Shown here: positions 56,529-64,000 of the stretch, in pieces
Layout of the letters: each line of letters opens with the position of its first letter
Position numbering within the stretch: the stretch's first letter is position 1
From: Candidatus Delongbacteria bacterium
Lineage (GTDB): Bacteria; CAIWAD01
Direction of reading: 5' to 3'
Length of the DNA: 64,000 nt
Assembly: GCA_041675285.1 (NCBI GenBank)
Contig: JBAYTZ010000009.1
Location: forward strand, 62,001 to 126,000
Translations under genes and position numbers: made by a program
The notes under the pieces: model-generated
Database searches by the model: none
Told to the model about the DNA's origin: nothing
What the model saw: the letters and a program-made list of their open reading frames with translations, nothing else

Positions 56529-59297
56529 ATGAGCCCGCGCTGGTCCGCCCTGTTCCTCGTGTTGTGTTGCAGTCTTTCCGCCCTGGCCGTTCCCGCCCGT
56601 CCGGGCTGGCTCAGCGGGCAGTCACAGGGGCGGGAGTTCCGCTTCCACCTGCAGGGCGACGAGTTCGCCAATTGGGCTGAGTCCGAGGACGGCTACACGC
56701 TGCTCCAGGATCGCGGCGGGGCCTGGCGCTACGCCGAGGCGGCGGCGGACGGCTCCCTCAGGCCCGGCGTCCAGGCCTATCGCCCGGGGGCCCCGGGGCC
56801 GCCGGCGGCGCGCGGCTTGCGGCCGGATCCGCAATGGCTGCGTCAGACCGTGGGCGCCCTGCGCCAGCAGCGCGACGGGGCCCGGCTGGAGCTGCGGGAG
56901 CGGGTGGAAGGCCAGTGGCGCCTGCTGCTGCTGCTGATCCGCTACCCCGACCAGACGCCCCAGGTGGAAGCGCCCAATTTCGACCAGATGATGAACCAGT
57001 CCGGCTGGCACGGCACGGGCTCCTTCAATGACTTCTACACCTCGCTCTCCTTCGACCGCTTCAGCACCCAGAGCGACGTGCTGGGCTGGTACACGGCCGA
57101 GCATCCCCACGACTACTACGGCTACAACCAGGGCTGGTCGCCCTCCCAGGAACTGGTGCGCGAAGCCGTGCTGGCGGCGGACGCCGAGGTGGACTACTCC
57201 CAGTACGACAACAACGGCGACGGCGTGGTGGACGCCCTGCTGGTCGTGCACACGGGCCAGGGCGCCGAAGAGGGCAACCAGTCCAACATCTGGTCCCACC
57301 GCTGGGCCATGTGGGGCCAGGAGCTGGAGCTGGACGGCGTCACCATCAGCGACTACACCATGCAGCCCGAGCTGCAGGGCACGGGCCAGTCGGCCATCGG
57401 CGTCTACGTGCACGAGTTCGGCCACGCGCTGGGCCTGCCCGACCTATACGACACGGACTACAGCTCCAGCGGCGTGGGCAACTGGTGCGTGATGTCCGGC
57501 GGCAGCTGGGGCGGCGGCGGATCCGGCGGCAACGCCCACACGCCGGTCTCCTTGAGCGCCTATTGCCGGCAGGCCCTGGGCTGGGCCGCGGTGACCACGG
57601 TGGAGGGCGAGCTGCTCGACCATCCGCTGCCCGCCCTGCACCTCTCCGACGAACTGGTCCGGCTGGAGCTGCCCGAGCATCCCGGCCAGTACTTCCTGGC
57701 CGAGAACCGCCGCCTGACGGCCTGGGACCAGCACCAGGCGGGCGAGGGGCTCTACGTCTGGCACGTGGATGAGAACGCGGGCGGCAACTCCGACGAGGAC
57801 CACTATCTGGTGGATCTCGAGCAGGCCGACGGACTGCGCGACCTGAACCACAACCTGGGCGTGGACGCCGGCGACCTCTTCCCGGGCGCCACCAACAACC
57901 GGCACTTCGACGCCTTCAGCAGCCCGGCCAGCCTGCCCTACGGCGGGACGGAGAGTCCGGTCATCATCACGGAGATCGGGGATCCCGCCGACAGCATGAG
58001 CGTGAGCTTCTTCCAGGTCTTCAACCACCAGGACCTGCTCTGCACGGCTCTGCAAGTGGTGGAGGACACGGACCAGGACGGCGTGGCCGAGGCGGGGGAG
58101 GACGTGGCCCTGCGGCTGACCCTGCTCAACCGCGGCGCCAGCGTGGACAGCCTCTGGCTGGAGCTCAGCGCTCCGGGTCCGGGCATCGAGGCGTTGGAGT
58201 CCGGGCTGTCCCACGGGCCGGTGGCCGCGGGCGAGGCCTTCCTGAGCGGACTCTTCCACCTGCGCCTGGACGCCGGACTGGCGACGGGACGCCGCGAACT
58301 GGTGCTCGCCAGCCGGGATCCGGCGGATTGGTCCCAGAGCTGCCGCACGGAGCTGCAGGTGGGGCGGGGCGACCTGCTGCTGGTGCTGGACGGCGCCGAG
58401 CCGGAACTGGCCGAGTGGTACGAGAACGCCCTGCAGTCCAGCGGCCGGGTGGTGGAGCGGCGCCGGCCCACGGAGAGCGGTCCGCCGCAGGATCTGGCCC
58501 TCTATCCCAGCGTGTTCTGGGTCACGGCGGAGGCCCCCGCGCCCCTGGACGGCGCCGACGTGCAGGCCCTCGGCGACTATGTGGAACAAGGCGGCCACCT
58601 GCTGCTCAGCGGCCAGCACCTGCTGGACGGTCTGGACGAGGCGGGGCACGCCTTCCTCGGCGCGGACCCGGGCGTGGCCTGGGCGTCCATGCCCCGCGTG
58701 CTGGGCCTGAGTTCCGGCGGCCTGCTGACGGACGACGAGGCCCTGCTGCTGGTGGGAGCCAATGGCGCCTGGAACCAGCACCTGCCCACCACCAGCCTGC
58801 TGCCCCGGCCGGGCAGCACCCTGGCCGGCCGCTGGAGTTCGAGCCAGAACGGCGCCCTGCTCCGCCGCACGGCGGGGGCCGGTCGCTTGCTGGTGGCCGG
58901 CTTCAGCCTGGAGGCGGCCCACGGGGCGGCCAACCTGCTCAGCCTGGAGCAGTTCCTGGGGCGGGCCCTGCCCTGGCTGGACGAGGGCCTCGAGACGGAC
59001 GTGGCGCCCGCGCCGGAGCCTGACCGGCGTCCCCAGGGTCTGAGTCTGGCCGCGCACCCCAATCCCTTCAACCCCCAGACCCACCTGACAGTGGATCTGG
59101 CGCGCCCCGAGATCCTGACTCTGCGCGTCTGGGACCTGGCGGGCCGCCAGGTGCTGGAGCGGCCCCTGGGCCTCCAGGCGGCGGGTCGCCACGAGATCGC
59201 GCTGGACCTGTCCGGCCGGGCGTCGGGCCTCTATCTGGCGGAAGTGGCGGGACAGGCGGGGGGCCGGGCGTGCACGCGCCTGCTGCTGTTGAAGTAG
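56529..59297 (+). CDS. Secreted M6-family metalloprotease with T9SS-type sorting domain
   Basis: A 922-residue exported zinc protease. Signal peptide (SALFLVLCCSLSALAVPA); N-terminal prodomain-like segment (FRFHLQGDEFANWAESEDGY); catalytic domain about residues 135-480 with the zinc site VHEFGHALGLPDLYD (His295, Glu296, His299) and the met-turn-like WCVMSGGSW; beta-rich middle; C-terminal sorting domain from AHPNPFNPQTHLTVDLARPE through LRVWDLAGRQVLERPL to TRLLLLK. M6 peptidases (immune inhibitor A family) degrade extracellular proteins. The sorting domain suggests type IX export and surface attachment. It overlaps the sirtuin gene by 28 bases. Confidence 0.92.
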   Translation: MSPRWSALFLVLCCSLSALAVPARPGWLSGQSQGREFRFHLQGDEFANWAESEDGYTLLQDRGGAWRYAEAAADGSLRPGVQAYRPGAPGPPAARGLRPDPQWLRQTVGALRQQRDGARLELRERVEGQWRLLLLLIRYPDQTPQVEAPNFDQMMNQSGWHGTGSFNDFYTSLSFDRFSTQSDVLGWYTAEHPHDYYGYNQGWSPSQELVREAVLAADAEVDYSQYDNNGDGVVDALLVVHTGQGAEEGNQSNIWSHRWAMWGQELELDGVTISDYTMQPELQGTGQSAIGVYVHEFGHALGLPDLYDTDYSSSGVGNWCVMSGGSWGGGGSGGNAHTPVSLSAYCRQALGWAAVTTVEGELLDHPLPALHLSDELVRLELPEHPGQYFLAENRRLTAWDQHQAGEGLYVWHVDENAGGNSDEDHYLVDLEQADGLRDLNHNLGVDAGDLFPGATNNRHFDAFSSPASLPYGGTESPVIITEIGDPADSMSVSFFQVFNHQDLLCTALQVVEDTDQDGVAEAGEDVALRLTLLNRGASVDSLWLELSAPGPGIEALESGLSHGPVAAGEAFLSGLFHLRLDAGLATGRRELVLASRDPADWSQSCRTELQVGRGDLLLVLDGAEPELAEWYENALQSSGRVVERRRPTESGPPQDLALYPSVFWVTAEAPAPLDGADVQALGDYVEQGGHLLLSGQHLLDGLDEAGHAFLGADPGVAWASMPRVLGLSSGGLLTDDEALLLVGANGAWNQHLPTTSLLPRPGSTLAGRWSSSQNGALLRRTAGAGRLLVAGFSLEAAHGAANLLSLEQFLGRALPWLDEGLETDVAPAPEPDRRPQGLSLAAHPNPFNPQTHLTVDLARPEILTLRVWDLAGRQVLERPLGLQAAGRHEIALDLSGRASGLYLAEVAGQAGGRACTRLLLLK

Positions 59298-60037
59298 CCC
59301 TGGCCCAGGCCCGGCAGGCCCTCGAATCCGCCGGGCGCGTGCTGGTGCTCTGCGGCGCCGGTCTCTCCGCCGCCTCCGGCGTGCCGACCTTCCGCGGGGC
59401 GGACGGCCTCTGGCGGCAGCGCCGCCCCGAGGATCTGGCCACGCCGGCGGCCTTCGACCGCGCCCCCGAGGAGGTCTGGGCCTGGTATCGCTGGCGCCTG
59501 GAAGCCCTGGCCCAGGCCCGGCCCAACCCGGGGCACCGGGCGCTGGTCCGGCTGGCGCAGCGGCGTGCGGGCGTGGTCCTGAACCAGAACGTGGACGGCC
59601 TGCTGGAAGAGGTCTGGCAGGCGGCGGGGCTGGATCCCGCCCGGTTGGCCGCCCTGCACGGCAGTCTGCGCCACGCGCACTGCGAACGCTGCGCCGCCGC
59701 GCGGCCCATGGCCGAGCTGCCGGCGGACGCCCTGCCCCGCTGCTCCTGCGGCGGCCGTCTGCGGCCTTCGGTGGTCTGGTTCGGCGAGTCCCTCCAGCCC
59801 CAGCACCTGCGGCTGCTGGCGGAGGAGCCCGCGCGCTGCGACGTGGGGCTGGCCGTGGGCACCTCGGCCCTGGTCTGGCCTGCGGCGGGCGTGCTGGAGG
59901 TGCTGCGCCGCCGGGGCCGCCCTGTGATCGTGTTCAACCCCGCATCGGACGCCGCCCTGCCCGGCGACCTGCACGTGGAGCTGGGCGCGGAGGACGGACT
60001 GGTCCGCGTACTGGAAGGATGGGAGGCCCGCGCTTGA
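59270..60037 (+). CDS. cobB: NAD-dependent protein deacylase (sirtuin, class III-like)
   Basis: A 255-residue Sir2 enzyme. LVLCGAGLSAASGVPTFRGA is the NAD-binding loop, VLNQNVDGLLEEV and LHGSLRHAHCERC carry the Asn/Asp and catalytic His, and HCERC with RCSCGG are the zinc cysteines. WAWYRWRLEAL contains a Tyr-x-x-Arg pair at the position where class III sirtuins (SIRT5, CobB) bind succinyl or malonyl groups, suggesting deacylation of acidic acyl-lysines. The GTG at 59270 lies within the protease gene; GTG 59339 is a shorter alternative. The stop overlaps the next start as TTGA. Confidence 0.92.
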   Translation: MHAPAAVEVALAQARQALESAGRVLVLCGAGLSAASGVPTFRGADGLWRQRRPEDLATPAAFDRAPEEVWAWYRWRLEALAQARPNPGHRALVRLAQRRAGVVLNQNVDGLLEEVWQAAGLDPARLAALHGSLRHAHCERCAAARPMAELPADALPRCSCGGRLRPSVVWFGESLQPQHLRLLAEEPARCDVGLAVGTSALVWPAAGVLEVLRRRGRPVIVFNPASDAALPGDLHVELGAEDGLVRVLEGWEARA

Positions 60038-62403
60038 GCCCACACACGCCCCGCCCGCGCCGGAGCCGCCTGCTGCGTCCGTTGCTCTGGCTGCTGCCCG
60101 CCCTGCTGCTGGGCAGCGGTTGCGGAGCCTACTTCAACACCTACTACAACGCCGACAAGGCTTACCGCAAGGGCGAGCGCCTGCAGGCCGACAGCGGGGC
60201 CAAGACCGCCCGGGCCCAGTACGACGAGTGCCTGAAGATCAGCTCCAAACTGCTCCAGTTCTACCCGGAGTCGCGCTGGGTGGACAACACCATCCTGCTG
60301 GTGGGCCAGTGCTACGTGCGGATGGACCAACAGCGCCGGGCGCTGCGCAAGTTCGACGAACTGGAGGCGCGCTTCCCCGACTCGCCCCTGCTGCCCCGGG
60401 CCCGCATCTGGCGCGCCCGCGCGCTGCTGGCCCTGGAGAACGAGGGCGCCTGCCTGGAGGAGTTGGCCCGCCTGCCGCTGGACGACCTGCCCCGGGCGGA
60501 CCGCGTGGAGGCCCTGCGCGTCTACGCCGACCTCTACCGTGGGGACGGCGACCGCGAGCGGCTGGTGGAGACCCTGGACCGCCTGCTGAAGATCGCGCGC
60601 CGCAACCAGGACCGGGCGGCCATCCACCTGGACATGGCCGCCGTCCAGGAGGAGAGCGGCCAGTGGGAGGAGGCCCTCAAGCACTACAACGCCGTGCGCC
60701 GCTTCCGCCCATTGCGCTCGCCGCTGCTCAAGTCCTGGCTGGGCAGCCTGGACAACAACCTGCGGCTGGGGCGCCTGGACGTGGTGGAGCGCCGGCTGCG
60801 CAAACTGGGCAAGGACGAGCGTTTCTATCCGGACCGCCACGCGCTGCAACTGCGCGAGGGCTGGCTGCGCGAGCGCCGGGGCCAGCTGGCCGAGGCCCGG
60901 GCGGACTGGAACGCCATCCTGAAGGACGTCCCGCGCACCGAGAGTTCGGCCGCCGCCTCCCACTCGCTGGCCCAGGCCTTCCTGCGGCACGACGGCCAGT
61001 TGGACAGTGCGCGCGTCTACTTCAAACGCACGGCCACGGAGCAGTCCGGCAGCCGCTGGGCGGACAGCAGCGCCGTGGCCCTGACCCTTGTGGACGCGCT
61101 GGACCGCACGCACAAGGAGATCCGGCGCCTGGACGGCCTGATCTCCCACACGCTGGCCGGCCTCTGCCCGGACAGCGTGCGGGTGCAATTTGCCCAGACC
61201 CTGCTGCCGCGGTTGCGGGCCCGCCAGGACAGCCTGCGGGCGGACTCCCTGCGCGTCCTGGGCGCGCCGGACAGCCTGGGAACGGGTGACAGCCTGACAA
61301 CCCAACAAGTGGATGCCGCCCTGCTGCCCGCGACGCCCCCGGCCAAATCCCCGCCGCCCCGCCCGGCCGACGCTCTCGGCAAAGGCGAGCCGGCCCGGCC
61401 CGACAGCCTGGGCCGCCCGGAGAGCGGCGGCCGCAAGGGCGGCAGCCGCGTGCGCCTGTTCGACTTCCAGAAGAAGGAGCGCGAAGTGGCCCAGGCGGAC
61501 AGCCTGAGGCGCGCCCACGAGGCCGACAGCCTGAAGCGCGTGGACGACGAGCTGCGCCGCCGCCGGTCGGACTCGCTGCTGGTGGCGGCCGTGCTGGACA
61601 CCTTGAGCCACTGGCCGGACATCGACAGCCTGCGCCTGCAGGCCACGGGCGACAGCCTGTCCCGCCTGCGCTTCGACCAGCACTTCTACCTGGCCGAATT
61701 GCAGACCCTGCGCATGTACCGGGCACCGGTGGCGGACAGCCTGCTGACCCTGCTGCTGGCCGAACCCAGCGCCTCGGATGAGCAGGCGGCCCGCCTGCAT
61801 TACGCCTACGGCTCCCTGCGGCTGGACGCCTTCGCCGACAGCAGCGGCCGCCGCTATCTGGAGACCCTGCTCCGCCGCTGGCCCCTCTCCCTGGCAGCCA
61901 ACCCGGCCCGCGACCGCCTGGGCCTGCCGCGCACGCTGAGCGAGGCGGACAGCGCCGCGGTCCGACTCGCGCTGGCCGAAGAGCTGCGCCTGGAGGGCCG
62001 GGATCCGCTGGGCGCGATCCGGGCCTACCGCCAGGTGGCGGAGGACCATCCCAGCACGCCCCAGGCCGCCACGGCCCTGCTTGCCGCCGCGGCCGTGGCC
62101 TGGGAGGATCTGGAGAACCCCGCCCTGGCCAACGGCTTCTACCGGCGCTACCTGCGCGCCTATCCGCAGCACGCGGCCGCCGACCAGGTGCGCCGGCGCC
62201 TGGGCCAGGCCGTGGCCGAACCGGAGGCGGCGGTGGCGCGCGTGGAGGAGACCCAGCAGGTGACGGTCACCGAGGCGCGCGTGGACGAGAGCGGCGTGTT
62301 CGTGGACCCGGATGCCGGCCGGCCGCTGGGCGAGCGCCTGCAGAGCCTGCGCGAGCGCTTCCGCGAACTGGGCCGTCTCAAACTGGAGCAAATCCTGGAA
62401 TGA
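60034..62403 (+). CDS. Tetratricopeptide-repeat outer-membrane lipoprotein
   Basis: A 789-residue lipoprotein. TTG 60034 is chosen: GGGAGG (60021-60026) lies seven bases upstream and it overlaps the sirtuin stop; in-frame ATG 60019 touches its own ribosome site. The lipobox LLLGSGCGAYFNTYYNADKA places the lipidated Cys about residue 31. Residues 45-400 and 640-740 are TPR-like repeats (RARAQYDECLK-type helices, ALRKFDELEARFPDSPLL, LGAIRAYRQVAEDHPSTPQA). A low-complexity Ser/Asp/Leu segment (about 405-540, many DSL triplets) links them. Such lipoproteins serve in envelope assembly in FCB-type bacteria; the exact role is unknown. Confidence 0.8.
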   Translation: MSPHTPRPRRSRLLRPLLWLLPALLLGSGCGAYFNTYYNADKAYRKGERLQADSGAKTARAQYDECLKISSKLLQFYPESRWVDNTILLVGQCYVRMDQQRRALRKFDELEARFPDSPLLPRARIWRARALLALENEGACLEELARLPLDDLPRADRVEALRVYADLYRGDGDRERLVETLDRLLKIARRNQDRAAIHLDMAAVQEESGQWEEALKHYNAVRRFRPLRSPLLKSWLGSLDNNLRLGRLDVVERRLRKLGKDERFYPDRHALQLREGWLRERRGQLAEARADWNAILKDVPRTESSAAASHSLAQAFLRHDGQLDSARVYFKRTATEQSGSRWADSSAVALTLVDALDRTHKEIRRLDGLISHTLAGLCPDSVRVQFAQTLLPRLRARQDSLRADSLRVLGAPDSLGTGDSLTTQQVDAALLPATPPAKSPPPRPADALGKGEPARPDSLGRPESGGRKGGSRVRLFDFQKKEREVAQADSLRRAHEADSLKRVDDELRRRRSDSLLVAAVLDTLSHWPDIDSLRLQATGDSLSRLRFDQHFYLAELQTLRMYRAPVADSLLTLLLAEPSASDEQAARLHYAYGSLRLDAFADSSGRRYLETLLRRWPLSLAANPARDRLGLPRTLSEADSAAVRLALAEELRLEGRDPLGAIRAYRQVAEDHPSTPQAATALLAAAAVAWEDLENPALANGFYRRYLRAYPQHAAADQVRRRLGQAVAEPEAAVARVEETQQVTVTEARVDESGVFVDPDAGRPLGERLQSLRERFRELGRLKLEQILE

Positions 62404-63218
62404 CCCTGCAACGCCGACAGGAGCGGCTGGCCGTGCGGGAGATCCGCGGACTGGGCGCCGACCAGTTCCAGCTGATCCTCGAACGGGGCCCGGACGCCGG
62501 GATCCCCGCCTTCCGGGCCGGGCAGTTCGCCCAGCTGGCCGTCCCCGGCCACACCCTGCCGCGCCCGTTCTCCATCCTGCGGGCCGGAACGGACCAGCTG
62601 GAGTTCCTGGTCAAGGTGGTGGGACCGGGCACTGCCTGGCTGGCCGACCGCCGGCCGGGCGAGCAGGTGTCCGTGCTCTGGCCGTTGGGACACGGCTTCC
62701 TGGACCGCCTGCCGGCGGACGCGGATCCGGCCGAGGAGGGACTGCTGGTGGGGGGCGGCGTGGGCATCGCGCCGCTGATCGCGCTCTGGGAGCAGGAGGC
62801 TGGTCGGCGCCCGTTGCGCGCGGCCTTCGGGTTTCGCGACCGGCCAGGCGTGGCGGCGGCGCGCGCGCTCCAGCCGGAGCTGGCGATGGAAATCAGCACC
62901 GAGGACGGCTCCGTGGGCCGCGCCGGCCGGGTCACGGACCTGCTGGCGGACTGGCTGGCTGAGGCGCCGGAGCGACCGCGGCGCATCTACTGCTGCGGTC
63001 CCGAGCCCATGATGGAGGCCGTGGCCCGGCACGCCCGCGCTGCCGGCGTGCCCTGTCTGCTCAGCCTGGAGACCCTGATGGGCTGCGGCATCGGCATCTG
63101 CGTGGGCTGCGCGGTTCCGGTGTCCACCGGCGGATTCCAGTTGGCCTGCCAGGCCGGGCCCGTGTTCGCACTGGACGAGTTGGCCGACAGCGAGCCGGCC
63201 CGGGAGGCCTGCCGATGA
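62400..63218 (+). CDS. pyrK: Dihydroorotate dehydrogenase electron-transfer subunit
   Basis: A 272-residue FAD/2Fe-2S protein that passes electrons from class 1B dihydroorotate dehydrogenase to NAD. LPRPFSILRAGTDQLEFLVK is the FAD-binding segment, GLLVGGGVGIAPLIALWEQ the NAD site, and MGCGIGICVGCAVPV...LACQAGP the four-cysteine 2Fe-2S loop. ATGA overlaps join it to the TPR lipoprotein gene and to pyrD. Confidence 0.94.
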   Translation: MTLQRRQERLAVREIRGLGADQFQLILERGPDAGIPAFRAGQFAQLAVPGHTLPRPFSILRAGTDQLEFLVKVVGPGTAWLADRRPGEQVSVLWPLGHGFLDRLPADADPAEEGLLVGGGVGIAPLIALWEQEAGRRPLRAAFGFRDRPGVAAARALQPELAMEISTEDGSVGRAGRVTDLLADWLAEAPERPRRIYCCGPEPMMEAVARHARAAGVPCLLSLETLMGCGIGICVGCAVPVSTGGFQLACQAGPVFALDELADSEPAREACR

Positions 63219-64000
63219 CACTCACCGTGCGGTTGGGGGACTTGGCGCTGCGCAATCCCGTCTGCCTGGCCTCGGGCACCTGCGGGTTTGGGCGCGAACT
63301 GGACGACCTGCTGCCCCTGCACGAGCTGGGCGGCCTGTTCAGCAAGGCCGTCACGCCCGAACCCCGCGCTGGCAATTCCATGCCGCGCCTGGCGGAGACC
63401 GAGCACGGCCTGCTCAACTCCATCGGACTGGCCAACCCGGGCCTGGAGGCCTTCTGCCGGGACAAGCTGCATTACCTGCGCGGGCTGGACACGGCAGTCT
63501 TCGTCAACGTGGCAGGTCGCACGGCCGAGGACTACCTGACCGTCTGCCGCCGGCTCCAGGAACTGGAGGACGAAGCGGGGCCGACCGCCGGCGCGCTGGC
63601 CGGCATCGAACTCAACGTCAGCTGCCCCAACGTCAAGGAGGGCGGGATCAGTTTCGGCGCCCGGCCCGGCCCGCTGGGCGAATTGGTGGCGCGCGTCCGA
63701 GCCGTCTGGCGCGGCCGCCTGCTGGTCAAGCTGACCCCCCAGACCGCCGACGTGGCCGAACAGGCCCGGGCGGCGGAGGCCGCGGGCGCCGACGGCCTGA
63801 GCCTGATCAACACCATTCCCGGGATGTCCATCGACCTGCGCACCCGCCGGCCGCGCACCGTCACCAACACCAGTGGCTACAGCGGTCCGGCCATCCGGCC
63901 CGTGGCCGTGGCCCAGGTCTACCAGGCAGCTCGCGCCGTGCGCCTGCCCGTGGTGGGCATGGGCGGCATCCAGAGCGGGTGCGACGTGGCCGAGTTCCTG
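63215..64000 (+). CDS. pyrD: Dihydroorotate dehydrogenase, class 1B (5' part)
   Basis: The first 262 codons of the catalytic subunit; the gene runs off the window. LRNPVCLASGTCGFGREL is the N-terminal FMN region, FSKAVTPEPRAGN and NSIGLANPGLEAF bind substrate, and ELNVSCPNVKEGGISFG contains the catalytic cysteine that marks class 1 enzymes. INTIPGMSIDLRTRRP and VVGMGGIQSGCD continue the FMN site. With PyrK it oxidises dihydroorotate to orotate in pyrimidine synthesis using NAD. Confidence 0.95.
   Translation, partial: MTLTVRLGDLALRNPVCLASGTCGFGRELDDLLPLHELGGLFSKAVTPEPRAGNSMPRLAETEHGLLNSIGLANPGLEAFCRDKLHYLRGLDTAVFVNVAGRTAEDYLTVCRRLQELEDEAGPTAGALAGIELNVSCPNVKEGGISFGARPGPLGELVARVRAVWRGRLLVKLTPQTADVAEQARAAEAAGADGLSLINTIPGMSIDLRTRRPRTVTNTSGYSGPAIRPVAVAQVYQAARAVRLPVVGMGGIQSGCDVAEFL

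Overview
The window is GC-rich, densely packed chromosomal DNA from a Gram-negative bacterium. Outer-membrane genes (an LptD-like protein, an Omp85-family protein, a large putative beta-barrel, a lipoprotein) sit beside secreted proteins, two of which end in a PNPFNP-type C-terminal sorting domain. That domain is typical of the Fibrobacteres-Chlorobi-Bacteroidetes (FCB) group and neighbouring candidate phyla, so an FCB-related, poorly cultured lineage is the best guess. No rRNA is present, so the phylum cannot be fixed. Start/stop overlaps (ATGA, TGATG, and unusually TTGA) are pervasive, so most genes lie in translationally coupled operons. Several sigma70-like promoters (TTGnnn-17-TAnnnT) can be read, and two possible sigma54 sites.

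Layout. 1-7335: end of accC, glycine cleavage genes gcvH, gcvPA and gcvPB, a DnaQ-DinG exonuclease/helicase, a MITE-like inverted repeat, and methylmalonyl-CoA epimerase. 7336-7984: a gene-free patch of repeats (an 11-bp tandem array, REP-like hairpins, a diverged direct repeat). 7985-17545: uvrC, a secreted three-module protein, an alanine-dehydrogenase homologue coupled to a CoA-transferase, and a large secreted protein with a C39-like Cys-His-Asp domain. 17624-20589 (minus strand): LptD-like protein and tRNA-Val. 20733-25397: gapA-pgk-tpiA-secG-tRNA-Leu, then a secreted TPR protein. 25679-33320: a complete Rnf cluster (C-D-G-E-A, NusG-II-like protein, apbE, B, rseC), then a HIT protein. 33359-39167: greA with an apparent attenuated leader, and the shikimate genes aroA, aroE, aroC, aroK with a class IV aminotransferase. 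39172-41832 (minus): a 69-residue protein, glgB and tRNA-Ala. 41970-48937: a coupled three-gene envelope cluster and a UbiA-type prenyltransferase. 48984-54909: maf, a RodZ-like protein, a two-gene phosphorelay-like module, a CoA-binding protein, rsmE and queF. 55079-64000: a small possible DNA-binding protein, an unknown protein with its own promoter, an M6 metalloprotease, a sirtuin, a TPR lipoprotein, pyrK and the start of pyrD.

Functionally the window combines central metabolism (lower glycolysis, glycine cleavage, chorismate and pyrimidine synthesis, glycogen branching), redox-driven ion pumping (Rnf with its flavin transferase), and envelope biogenesis or secretion. The parts most worth following up are the 41970-48015 envelope cluster, the alanine-dehydrogenase homologue lacking two catalytic residues, the REC/H-box/pseudo-REC protein next to a soluble histidine kinase, the terminators placed just before greA and gcvPA, and the repeat patch.
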